Source: DATIXD01 sp035518875
Lineage (GTDB): Bacteria; Pseudomonadota; Gammaproteobacteria; Methylococcales; Methylococcaceae
DNA: 14,356 nt
Direction of reading: 5' to 3'
NCBI GenBank assembly: GCA_035518875.1
Contig: DATIXD010000204.1
Location: 1 to 14,356, forward strand
Shown here: positions 1-6,005 of the stretch, one piece after another
Position numbering within the stretch: the stretch's first letter is position 1
Layout: the number at the start of each line of letters is the position of its first letter
Notes under the pieces: model-generated
The model's database searches: none
Told to the model about the DNA's origin: nothing
Seen by the model: the letters and a program-made list of their open reading frames with translations, nothing else
Translations under genes and position numbers: made by a program

Positions 1-1
1 G

Positions 2-304
2 CGCCTCGGTGTAGGCGGCATCCCGGGGCAAAAGAAAACGGTTCCCTCCCGCAAATTCGTGATCGACTTCCGCGGCGGCCGGCTCGGCGAGCTCGTCAAG
101 GACGCCAAGGTCGAGCCGGTGATCACGACTTCGCGCGGAAAGATCATTGATCCTGCGGCGCGCCCGATCAAGGAGCTGAACGGCTGGCGCTGCAACTTCG
201 ATTTGGTGGTTGAGGGGGGCGAGCCGGTCGACCTGCGTTGTTTCCTTCGCGACGAACAGGGCGCCCTGACGGAAACCTGGCTATACCAGTGGACGCCGGT
301 GTAG
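2..304 (+). CDS. Periplasmic glucan biosynthesis protein, OpgG/OpgD (MdoG) family, C-terminal part
   Basis: The reading frame is open from the window edge to a TAG stop and gives about 100 residues, so only the C-terminus of a roughly 500-residue protein is present. It shows the family's ending: a FVIDFRGG segment, then a WRCNFDLVVEG stretch, LRCFLRD and the terminal ETWLYQW. These belong to the C-terminal immunoglobulin-like domain of OpgG/OpgD. OpgG and OpgD act in the periplasm in building osmoregulated periplasmic glucans, beta-linked glucose polymers made in response to low osmolarity. The visible part cannot separate OpgG from OpgD. An opgH glucosyltransferase would be expected nearby in many relatives but is not in the window. 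The next gene is convergent, with its end only 40 nt away. Confidence 0.9.
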   Translation, partial: RLGVGGIPGQKKTVPSRKFVIDFRGGRLGELVKDAKVEPVITTSRGKIIDPAARPIKELNGWRCNFDLVVEGGEPVDLRCFLRDEQGALTETWLYQWTPV

Positions 305-343
305 CGGCCACGGCTGTTCGAATCGGCCGGTTTACGAGCCCGT

Positions 344-925
344 TCAGCCGTGCAATTTCGCCAGTATCCTGGCGAGTTTCGCGCCTATCTCTGCGACCGC
401 AGTCCCCTGTTTCGGGTCGGCCAGCGTGCCGTCGGCATTGAACGCCTGGTCGGCCTTGCTCACCGCCAGTTGATCGGGCAGCACCAGGACGCCGATATTG
501 CCGAGTATTGCGCGCACGTGAACCAGGCCGCGCAACCCGCCGAGTCCGCCCGGCGAGGCGGCCAGCAGCGCGGCCACCTTGTCGCGAAAGGGCAGTAGGC
601 CATATTCGCCGTTCACGGAGCGTGACAGCCAGTCGATGGTGTTTTTCAGCAGCGGCGAAATCGAGCTGTTGTATTCCGGGGAAGCGATGAGCAATCCCTG
701 GTGCGCCAGCATCAGCCGCCTGAGTTCGAGCGCCTTGGCGGGAACGCCCTCCCTATCCTCCAGATCGCCGTCGTAAATCGGCATCGGAAAATCGCGCAGA
801 TCCAATAAGGTCACCTCGGCGCCCCCTTCCTGTGCGCCGGCGGCGGCGATCCTGATCAGTTTCTTGTTATAGGAATCCTGCCGGGCGCTGCCGGCGAAGG
901 CCAGAATTTTCGGTTTCGCGTTCAT
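344..925 (-). CDS. NADPH-dependent FMN reductase family flavoprotein (ChrR/YieF-like)
   Basis: This 193-residue protein has the flavodoxin-like fold of NADPH-dependent FMN reductases. Residues 12-23 (GSARQDSYNKKL) form the FMN phosphate-binding loop. SPEYN at 82-86, followed by SSISPLLKNTIDWLSR, is the second conserved flavin and dimer motif, and SPGGLGGLRGL at 124-134 is the third. Relatives use NAD(P)H to reduce FMN, quinones, chromate or azo compounds in the cytosol, often by two electrons as an antioxidant function; the substrate cannot be read here. I chose the ATG at 925 because GAGGAG sits about nine bases upstream. The frame could extend six codons to a GTG at 943, but that GTG touches the same ribosome site. 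It is convergent with the glucan gene. Confidence 0.9.
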   Translation of the reverse strand: MNAKPKILAFAGSARQDSYNKKLIRIAAAGAQEGGAEVTLLDLRDFPMPIYDGDLEDREGVPAKALELRRLMLAHQGLLIASPEYNSSISPLLKNTIDWLSRSVNGEYGLLPFRDKVAALLAASPGGLGGLRGLVHVRAILGNIGVLVLPDQLAVSKADQAFNADGTLADPKQGTAVAEIGAKLARILAKLHG

Positions 926-1076
926 GGTTGGTTTACTCCTCACTGTAATTGGGGAACAGACTTGGAATGTCGGCGTTCCACCTGCCTACCGGTCAAGACT
1001 AAAACACCGGCGGGCGTCTCCCTGAGGCGGCAATCTTGTCAAGTCAATAAAAATCTCGTCGTTCCGGTATGACGGC

Positions 1077-1496
1077 TCAACTTTTACGACCTCCCCAAGG
1101 CGGCCCCTTCAGTTCGATCATATTGCCCTCGGGATCTTTGACGTAGATCGACGGACCCTGCCCCTCCGCGCCATAGCGCGATTCCACTTGTTCCGCATCT
1201 ACACCTTTCGCCTGGAAGTAGGCAATCAGCTCTTCCGCTTCGAAAGGATCGATCCGCAGACAGAAGTGATCGAGATTTCGGCCCTCCTTCCCCGGAGCCG
1301 CCCCGCCCATGCGACCGAGCACGCCATCCACGGGAACCAGGTCGATCAATGCATCTCCGGCCCGCAACTGATAAAGCCCCATCGCCTCCTGTACCTTCTC
1401 CAGCGAGCAGCCGAGGACCTCGACGTAGAATCGAATCATCAGATTGACCTCTGTGACGCGAAGAACGATATGGTCGATATGCTTGATTTTGAACAT
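1077..1496 (-). CDS. VOC family protein (glyoxalase/bleomycin-resistance/dioxygenase fold)
   Basis: The 139-residue protein has the paired beta-alpha-beta-beta-beta modules of the vicinal oxygen chelate superfamily. It opens with IKHIDHIVLRV, has a mid-protein NLDHFCLRI and ends with YVKDPEGNMIELKG. His9, His77 and Glu128 stand where metal ligands normally lie, so a metal-dependent lyase, isomerase or dioxygenase activity is possible. The ligand set resembles glyoxalase I-like members, but VOC proteins are too diverse to name a substrate. The ATG at 1496 is preceded directly by an in-frame GTG at 1499, and neither has a strong ribosome site. The gene lies about 150 nt from the flavin reductase gene and 50 nt beyond the end of the glycosyltransferase gene, on the same strand. 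It could therefore be read through from the latter. Confidence 0.85.
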   Translation of the reverse strand: MFKIKHIDHIVLRVTEVNLMIRFYVEVLGCSLEKVQEAMGLYQLRAGDALIDLVPVDGVLGRMGGAAPGKEGRNLDHFCLRIDPFEAEELIAYFQAKGVDAEQVESRYGAEGQGPSIYVKDPEGNMIELKGPPWGGRKS

Positions 1497-1545
1497 CACG
1501 CTTTCATCCCGGTTCTATCCAAAGGGGGCTGATGGGAAGGACAGG

Positions 1546-2592
1546 CTATTGCGATGGCGAAGCTTCGCCTTTTTCGGGCCTCCCTCGTTTGACCATGGGA
1601 GTCAGATTGCCGACGAACTGCCGGGCGCATTGCTCCCATGCATAGTGCAGCGCATAGCGCCGGCAGTCTCGAGGATTCAGGGACAGGGCGCTAAGCGCCG
1701 CCTGTCGAAGATCATCATCCAGAACGCCAACCCGCTCATCTTTGATGACGTCCTTGGGGCCCTGCACCGGATACGCCGCCACCGGAACACCGCAGGCGAG
1801 GGCTTCCAGGATAACTAGTCCGAAGGTATCGGTCAGGCTGGGAAACACCAACACGTCGGCCGCCGCCATATACCGAGCCAATTGTTCTCCCTTCCTGTAG
1901 CCCACGAAGCGGACCCGCGGATACTTCATCTCCAATTCCTCCCGCTGCGGTCCATCACCGACAACATACTTGGCGCCCGGTAGATCGAGCTTGAGAAACG
2001 CCTCGATGTTCTTCTCTATCGCCACCCGTCCGGTGAACATGAATATCGGCCGTTGATCCTGAAGGAACCCTTTTTGCCGCGGGCGAAACAGTTCGGTGTC
2101 CACACCCCGGGACCAACGCACCAGCCGGTGAAATCCTTTGCTGGCCAATTCTTCCTCCAGGGATTCGGTGGCCACCATGATATGTCGGCTGCTATTGTGG
2201 AACCAGCGCAGATAGGCATAGCTCCAGCTCAATGGCATGCCGATGCGCAGCTTCAGATATTCAGGGGAATGGCTGTGGAAGCACGTGGTGTAGTCAAACC
2301 CGTATTGGCGGCAATAACGGCGGGCGGCAAACCCTACCGGACCTTCCGTGAGCAGATGAATGGCCTCGGGCTTGAATGCCTTGATGATGGGCCGCAACCG
2401 GGGGCCGCACCCGAAGGCCAGGCGGATGTGCGGATAACCGGGACACGGCCAGGTTCGAAAACGTTCCGGCGCGATCAGCTCAACCGTGTGTCCGAACTTC
2501 TCGAGTGCCTCGAGGGTGTTCGTCAGGGTAGTGACCAGGCCGTTGATTTGCGGATGCCAAGCGTCGCTGATCAAGGCGATCCTCAAGTTCAT
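1546..2592 (-). CDS. Glycosyltransferase family 4 (GT-B fold), SqdX/MgtA-like
   Basis: The 348-residue protein is a GT-B retaining glycosyltransferase. The N-terminal domain begins with RIALISDAWHPQINGLVTTL, typical of GT4 lipid or sugar transferases. The C-terminal domain has FTGRVAIEKNIEAF (about 186-199), a VVGDGPQREELE nucleotide-binding strand (210-221) and TDTFGLVILEALACGVPV (254-271). The usual E-x7-E signature appears here as D255-x7-E263. No signal peptide or transmembrane segment is visible, so it likely works at the inner face of the membrane. Relatives transfer a sugar from a nucleotide donor to a lipid or a growing glycan; the acceptor is not identifiable here. The start is uncertain: GGAGG abuts the ATG at 2592, whereas a TTG two codons later (2586) would have normal spacing and give the family's usual N-terminus. 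Confidence 0.88.
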   Translation of the reverse strand: MNLRIALISDAWHPQINGLVTTLTNTLEALEKFGHTVELIAPERFRTWPCPGYPHIRLAFGCGPRLRPIIKAFKPEAIHLLTEGPVGFAARRYCRQYGFDYTTCFHSHSPEYLKLRIGMPLSWSYAYLRWFHNSSRHIMVATESLEEELASKGFHRLVRWSRGVDTELFRPRQKGFLQDQRPIFMFTGRVAIEKNIEAFLKLDLPGAKYVVGDGPQREELEMKYPRVRFVGYRKGEQLARYMAAADVLVFPSLTDTFGLVILEALACGVPVAAYPVQGPKDVIKDERVGVLDDDLRQAALSALSLNPRDCRRYALHYAWEQCARQFVGNLTPMVKRGRPEKGEASPSQ

Positions 2593-2597
2593 CCTCC
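2584..2597 (-). promoter_or_regulatory. Ribosome binding site that questions the glycosyltransferase start
   Basis: On the minus strand GGAGG (2593-2597) lies directly against the ATG at 2592, leaving no spacer. The in-frame TTG at 2586-2584 has a six-base spacer and would start the protein as (M)RIALISDAWHPQ, the common beginning of this family. TTG may therefore be the real start. Confidence 0.45.
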
Positions 2598-2850
2598 GTT
2601 AGCAACAAAGCGCGTTCAGAGTTCCGCCGCTTCCCCGGAAGACGCCATCCGGATGCAGGGGGACTTTCCGACCCGGGGAAATTGATGAGCAGGTATGCAG
2701 CGGCGCGGCGATGATCGCTCACCCGCATGAAAGGTGTCAATTAAACCGAGACAAACCAGGGCAAGTGAAAACATTCGAAGCGGGAATTCACGCGGATCGA
2801 TTTCAAGTGACGTGATTTGCTCCTCTTAATTTCCAATTTATCGAATGATA

Positions 2851-2904
2851 TGGAGGGGGTGAAACGATTCGAACCCCAGACCGGCTGATTACAAAGCAGA
2901 AGCC
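2851..2904 (-). pseudogene. tRNA-Thr(UGU)-like 3' half, degenerate (possible attachment-site relic)
   Basis: Read on the minus strand, the segment has an anticodon-loop-like TTTGTAA (anticodon TGT, complement at 2891-2893), then TCAGC, a five-base variable region and a T-loop TTCGAAT. After that come five T-stem bases, CACCCCC, T and CCA at 2851-2853. The lengths match a tRNA 3' half exactly. The T-stem does not pair (TGGGG against CGTTT), the anticodon stem pairs only in its middle three positions, and no matching acceptor 5' strand (GGGGGTG) is found upstream. It is therefore not a functional tRNA. Such 3' halves are what integrases leave when elements recombine at tRNA genes. No second copy and no integrase are seen in the window. 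Confidence 0.45.
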
Positions 2905-2935
2905 AACTTTGCAGCCAAAATAAACAATTCTGCTT
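2894..2935. repeat. Inverted repeat, 8-bp perfect arms
   Basis: AAGCAGAA (2894-2901) is the exact reverse complement of TTCTGCTT (2928-2935), with a 26-nt loop. It abuts the larger inverted repeat that begins at 2936 and touches the tRNA-like relic. Confidence 0.5.
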
Positions 2936-3011
2936 GTCTCGAAAATAAAGTCACTGAACCAACCCTAGCCCTTGGAAACCGGTGAAAAATCGATGACTTT
3001 ACCTTCGAGAC
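2936..3011. repeat. 76-bp inverted repeat with 18-bp arms
   Basis: The arm GTCTCGAAAATAAAGTCA (2936-2953) and the arm TGACTTTACCTTCGAGAC (2994-3011) are reverse complements at 16 of 18 positions. The two central bases differ. The loop is 40 nt. There is no T-run after either arm, so it does not look like an ordinary terminator. A small MITE-like relic, an integration-related site or part of a structured transcript are all possible. Confidence 0.65.
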
Positions 3012-3071
3012 GCATGAGTTAATTGGCTTGTCTTCAGCAGTCCGCGGTTGATTTAGGCCTCGCATAACCGG

Positions 3072-3112
3072 CAGCAAAAAGCGCAGCCAGGAACGCTCTA
3101 CGCTTTTTGCTG
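3072..3112 (-). terminator. Long hairpin downstream of aqpZ, probable terminator
   Basis: CAGCAAAAAGCG (3072-3083) pairs perfectly over 12 bp with CGCTTTTTGCTG (3101-3112) around a 17-nt loop, about 35 nt after the aqpZ stop. The T-tract lies inside the stem rather than after it, so termination is likely but not typical. The symmetry would allow it to work in either direction. Confidence 0.5.
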
Positions 3113-3146
3113 GCCAAGGTGATGCGATTTTTATGTACGAAGGGTT

Positions 3147-3836
3147 TCAATTGTGGTCGCCACCAATGGTCCGATAAATCGCAGCACCTAGTACGGCGCC
3201 GACAATTGGCGCTACCCAAAATAACCACAGCTGTGCAAGAGCCCAATCGCCGACGAAGAGTGCGACGCCTGTACTACGTGCAGGATTTACCGAGGTATTG
3301 GTTACTGGAATGCTGACCAAGTGTATCAAGGTGAGGCAAAGACCGATCGCTATGGGCGCCATTCCCTGCGGTGCGCGTTTGTCCGTCGCACCCATAATGA
3401 CGAACAGAAACATCATGGTCATAACAACTTCAACGATCAAGGCCGCAGGCAAGGAATAGCCTCCCGGCGAATGGTCGCCATAGCCATTGGAAGCGAATCC
3501 CGCTGAAACATCAAAGCCCGCCTTGCCGCTGGCGATAAGGTAGAGAACACCTGCCGCAACAACCGCGCCCAATACTTGTGCGATGACGTAGGGCACCAAT
3601 TGGCTCGCAGGGAAACGGCCGCCGGCCCAAAGTCCAACAGAAACCGCCGGATTTAGATGGCAGCCGGAGATATGTCCGATCGCGTAGGCCATAGTGAGTA
3701 CGGTCAAACCAAAAGCCAACGCAACCCCGGCAAAACCGATCCCAAGATCAGGAAACGCCGCCGCCAGCACCGCGCTGCCGCAGCCCCCAAGAACCAGCCA
3801 AAATGTCCCGAAAGACTCCGCAAGATACTTTTTCAT
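3147..3836 (-). CDS. aqpZ: Aquaporin Z, water channel (MIP family)
   Basis: The 229-residue protein aligns by eye along its whole length with E. coli AqpZ (231 residues), sharing long stretches such as GGCGSAVLAA and GHISG-HLNPAV. Six membrane segments and two half-helices are expected in the inner membrane. The two NPA motifs are at 62-64 and 184-186. The selectivity-filter residues Phe42, His172, Thr181 and Arg187 match AqpZ's Phe43, His174, Thr183 and Arg189, which predicts a water-specific channel rather than a glycerol facilitator. The ATG at 3836 gives the family's N-terminus and has GGGGA about five bases upstream. The longer open frame to 3989 adds arginine-rich sequence foreign to the family. 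The gene stands alone between two gene-free stretches. Confidence 0.96.
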   Translation of the reverse strand: MKKYLAESFGTFWLVLGGCGSAVLAAAFPDLGIGFAGVALAFGLTVLTMAYAIGHISGCHLNPAVSVGLWAGGRFPASQLVPYVIAQVLGAVVAAGVLYLIASGKAGFDVSAGFASNGYGDHSPGGYSLPAALIVEVVMTMMFLFVIMGATDKRAPQGMAPIAIGLCLTLIHLVSIPVTNTSVNPARSTGVALFVGDWALAQLWLFWVAPIVGAVLGAAIYRTIGGDHN

Positions 3837-3930
3837 ACTTGTCCCCACTGCGTTATTGTTTATGGTGCCTAGCCGCCCCGAGCGTAGCCGCCTTGTGTAA
3901 TATCGTCGGGCGGAACGTCGGAGTGTTCGT

Positions 3931-3998
3931 GTCCACATGGGCATGACTGAAGGGGTGAAAGTCCTCGGTATGAGAACTGTTATGTCCACGCGGTGGAC
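3931..3998 (+). other. Possible RNA-like structure with competing stems
   Basis: GTCCAC occurs at 3931-3936 and again at 3984-3989. GTGGAC at 3993-3998 can pair with either copy: locally with a three-base loop or distally across 56 nt. Between them lies GGGGTGAAAGTCCTC (3952-3966), a string reminiscent of group II intron domain I. No domain V or reverse transcriptase accompanies it. Confidence 0.25.
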
Positions 3999-4064
3999 GA
4001 ATATAACTACGAGTTGACGTCAAGAGCAACTCCGTGAGGGTTTGTCTAAAGGGTGAGTGGCGGG

Positions 4065-4337
4065 ATTGGTGCGGCTACATGCGGCGGTTGTTCTGATCGG
4101 GGTGTCCGTTCAGGCAACGCAACCGGGGAGACCGCAGGGAGCGGCCCGCTGTCGCCGTTGTGCTTGTGATGATTTCGCCCGGCGCGAATAGGTCGCGCGA
4201 CAGTTCGCCCGAAGGATGAGCCCCAGGGATGGGGCGAACAGCCCCCACAGAAGGCTCAGTCTCCGAGCGAGTAAGCACCTGCTGGCGAAGCCCGCCAAGT
4301 AGGGGAGATAGGCTAAATGCGGCGGTTGCGCACCGAT
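4065..4337. repeat. 273-bp module with inverted ends and internal direct repeats
   Basis: The left end ATTGGTGCG (4065-4073) and right end CGCACCGAT (4329-4337) are reverse complements at 8 of 9 positions. Just inside or at them, GGCTACATGCGGCGGTTG (4073-4090) and GGCTAAATGCGGCGGTTG (4311-4328) are direct repeats with 17 of 18 matches. The interior contains a hairpin: GTTCGCCC (4203-4210) with GGGCGAAC (4232-4239), or alternatively GCCCC (4220-4224) with GGGGC (4231-4235). No protein is encoded. It resembles a small non-autonomous repeat element. Confidence 0.5.
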
Positions 4338-4386
4338 AGTTCATGCTGATTTCTGCGGAAACGCCGATGCAAGCAGTCCGCCCCGA

Positions 4387-4662
4387 TTACAATCCTTCGC
4401 TCTGGAATAGAACCACTTTGTCAGCGATCAGCCGAATCGTGATGGTTTTCGGAGGTTCTCCCCACGTGCAGCTCTTGACACCTACAACTGATTCACACTG
4501 AGCGGGATCGCCCAATAGTTGAACCACTTCATCATACCCCATACCGACCTTTAGCTTGTCGTAGTTTTCCTTATCAATCTTGCTGCATCCTATTAGCCCG
4601 ATACAAACCAAGCCGATGATCACAATCAGAACACGGTTCGATATTTTCTTTGTTTGAGTCAT
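4387..4662 (-). CDS. Small lipoprotein, DUF3862-like (SmpA/BLIP-type fold)
   Basis: The 91-residue protein has a lipoprotein signal: a basic N-terminus (KKISNR), a hydrophobic stretch and the lipobox LIGC with Cys26 as the lipidated residue. The mature part contains ENYDKLKVGMGYDEVVQLLGDP, a paired-cysteine CESVVGVKSCTWG segment and a closing IADKVVLFQSEGL. This is the pattern of DUF3862, small proteins with a BLIP/OmlA-like fold. The two mature cysteines (Cys56 and Cys65) could form a disulfide. Function in this family is not known; location in the envelope is likely. The ATG at 4662 is chosen because GAGGA lies seven bases upstream. An upstream ATG at 4692 has no ribosome site and would bury the signal peptide. 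Confidence 0.8.
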   Translation of the reverse strand: MTQTKKISNRVLIVIIGLVCIGLIGCSKIDKENYDKLKVGMGYDEVVQLLGDPAQCESVVGVKSCTWGEPPKTITIRLIADKVVLFQSEGL

Positions 4663-4912
4663 CTCATAGTCCTCACGGAAGGGGATAAGCAAATATTCGT
4701 TGGCGGCCAGCCCATTAGAACAACAATCGCGGCGAGCAAAGTTCTACAAATCGATTGATCGATATGCCGCAGCATCTGATCTGGCGCATCGCGGTGCCAT
4801 TAGATGACCCGCTACGGGAAAAGAACGTGACCCTTTTGCCCAGAGTCCCCTTGTGCTTATACACTTTTCAACGACCGATGTGACGAACGCTGGGGTCATG
4901 CGAACGCTGGAA

Positions 4913-5152
4913 TCAGGTCTTTCCGTTTGCCAGCCGCCGGTTTTTCAGGATGCGACTGACCCGGGGGTAGTGTAAACCAAAATAATCTCCGATCTGCTTC
5001 AAGCTGTACCCGCCGCCGGCATAGGCGCGGACGATCGCCTCGTCTCGTTCATTCCCTTCGGCAATCTGCGCTATCGGTTGCGTAGCGGGCTGCGCCGATT
5101 CGGCGGAAAGCGTCGCGAAACGGGTACGGGCCGCTGTCCTATATTGATGGCT
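4913..5152 (-). pseudogene. C-terminal remnant of a RAYT/IS200-like (REP-associated tyrosine) transposase
   Basis: The minus-strand frame is open from a stop at 5153-5155 to TGA at 4913, has no plausible start codon, and gives about 79 residues. Its end contains ERDEAIVRAYAGGGYSLKQI followed by GDYFGLHYPRVSRILKN, a helix-turn-helix like the C-terminal tail of many IS200-like (DUF1568/RAYT) transposases. The catalytic N-terminal HUH domain, with its His-x-His and Tyr, is missing. The remnant sits directly against the YceK-like lipoprotein gene. RAYT proteins are linked to REP palindromes; I saw no typical REP sequences here. Assignment is from recall of the C-terminal motif and could also fit another HTH protein. 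Confidence 0.6.
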
Positions 5153-5162
5153 TCAACTGTTG

Positions 5163-5549
5163 CTAATCGCTGAATATGGCCGCAGGTGCAGTAAACGGAA
5201 GAATGAGGGTATCGACCGACGCATCAATGGGGAAACTCAGCAGGTATAATGGCGTCAGCCATTGATTGGCTGTCTTGTAAGTCGCATCGCGTGCTGCTTT
5301 CGGATAGTAGTGAGCAAGGCAGGCGTCCGAAGGCTTCAAGTCACCGGATAATGCCCATGACAATGAAGCCACCTCCAGCCTGGTCATGCGATACATAACC
5401 GGACAATCGTCGTAATGTCCAGGCCAAGGCTTCCCTTCCCTTTCTATCAGGTAGGACGTGCAGCCTGCAAATGTCCCCGTCAGCAAGAACACTGCCGCCG
5501 CTCTGGCAACATACGCGTACCGAACGATCAAAACTGAAATTGACCCCAT
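5163..5549 (-). CDS. YceK/YidQ-family (DUF1375) lipoprotein
   Basis: The 128-residue protein has a hydrophobic leader (about 12-27) ending in FAGC, with Cys30 as the probable lipidated residue. The mature part has the family layout: a short linker, PGHYDDCPVMYR, and the closing PLYLLSFPIDASVDTLILPF, which matches the FPLSLVADTLLLP-type ending of YceK/YidQ proteins. Members are small envelope lipoproteins of unknown role. There is an insertion of about 40 residues between the two conserved parts relative to the short E. coli proteins. The ATG at 5549 has only a weak AAGA ribosome site. The gene ends 10 nt from the transposase remnant and diverges from acs across a 456-nt gap. Confidence 0.75.
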   Translation of the reverse strand: MGSISVLIVRYAYVARAAAVFLLTGTFAGCTSYLIEREGKPWPGHYDDCPVMYRMTRLEVASLSWALSGDLKPSDACLAHYYPKAARDATYKTANQWLTPLYLLSFPIDASVDTLILPFTAPAAIFSD

Positions 5550-6005
5550 TTGAATATCTTTAAACCGCCGAATTTCCAGATGTGCTTAATTACCTCAACC
5601 CCAGTTTTTTGCCGCGGCGTGCATGACGAGGGTCGGGAAATCCTAGCAGTTCCAAGGTTATGGTTGAATAGTAAAGGGAAATTTGTGTTCTTACAGTCGT
5701 CACTTCACTTGGACCGTTCGGTTCTTGCTTAGATCTGACGCTCACCATCGGGAGCGCCTGGCGGGACACGTTTGCCAGTCGTGGTGTCAGCGTGCCGGCC
5801 GCTTTCTGCCATGCTTAGCATAGAGAACGCGAAGCTGCGATCGGGTAATTCAATCATGCCAGTTGCTTCGCCCTAGCAGGCATTCTTGGGCGATCGCGAC
5901 GACCATGGGATTCGAAATTCAGTCGAACGAAAGAGAAATTTTTGTCAAAATCATCATACAAACGGGATTCTACTGTCTCGACCAACACCAAGGGAAATTC
6001 TGACG
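5550..6005. other. 456-bp divergent intergenic region upstream of acs
   Basis: No gene is supported. The acs frame is open upstream to 5886, but those 40 codons have no family match. The region must hold the promoters of acs and the YceK-like gene, yet I found no convincing sigma70, sigma54 or CRP-type site by eye. A short inverted repeat CTGGC/GCCAG lies near 5758-5778. The AT-rich stretch at 5925-5965 is the likeliest place for the acs core promoter. Confidence 0.4.

Larger units (their letters stand above)
2593..3146. other. 554-bp gene-free interval with relic and stem-loops
   Basis: No convincing gene lies between the glycosyltransferase start and the aqpZ stop; the small open frames have no recognisable protein content. 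The interval becomes visibly AT-rich from about 2740 to 3060, unlike the flanking genes. It contains a tRNA-like 3' relic near 2851, two abutting inverted repeats (2894-2935 and 2936-3011) and a long hairpin just past aqpZ (3072-3112). The promoter of the glycosyltransferase should be near 2600-2750, but I could not place it. Confidence 0.6.
3837..4386. other. 550-bp gene-free, repeat-rich interval upstream of aqpZ
   Basis: No convincing coding sequence is present; the short frames on both strands have no family resemblance and arise from GC-rich repeats. The interval contains a compact hairpin at 3984-3998, a segment reading GGGGTGAAAGTCCTC at 3952-3966 and a 273-bp repeat-bounded module at 4065-4337. 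The aqpZ promoter should lie close to 3840-3900, but I could not assign it with confidence. Confidence 0.55.

Noticed and set aside
2851..3146. tmRNA or other tRNA-like structured RNA ending at the CCA of 2851
   Set aside because: The T-stem does not pair, the base before CCA is T rather than the A of tmRNA, and no GGATTCGACG-type 5' end is found upstream on that strand.
3837..3989. N-terminal extension of aqpZ to 3989
   Set aside because: The added 51 residues are arginine-rich and absent from AqpZ; the ATG at 3836 has a ribosome site and matches the family start.
4075..4344. 89-residue minus-strand open frame
   Set aside because: It lies wholly within and around the repeat-bounded segment, reads like low-complexity translated repeat and has no ribosome site or domain.
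4884..4910. Two copies of CGAACGCTGG as a possible REP pair
   Set aside because: They are short direct copies without the palindromic core of REP elements; two occurrences are not enough.
5759..5776. Sigma54 promoter upstream of acs (TGGC ... TTTGC)
   Set aside because: The GG-to-GC spacing is 12 bases instead of the required 10.
5886..6005. N-terminal extension of acs
   Set aside because: The 40 extra residues do not resemble Acs, and the ATG at 6006 aligns with the usual start.
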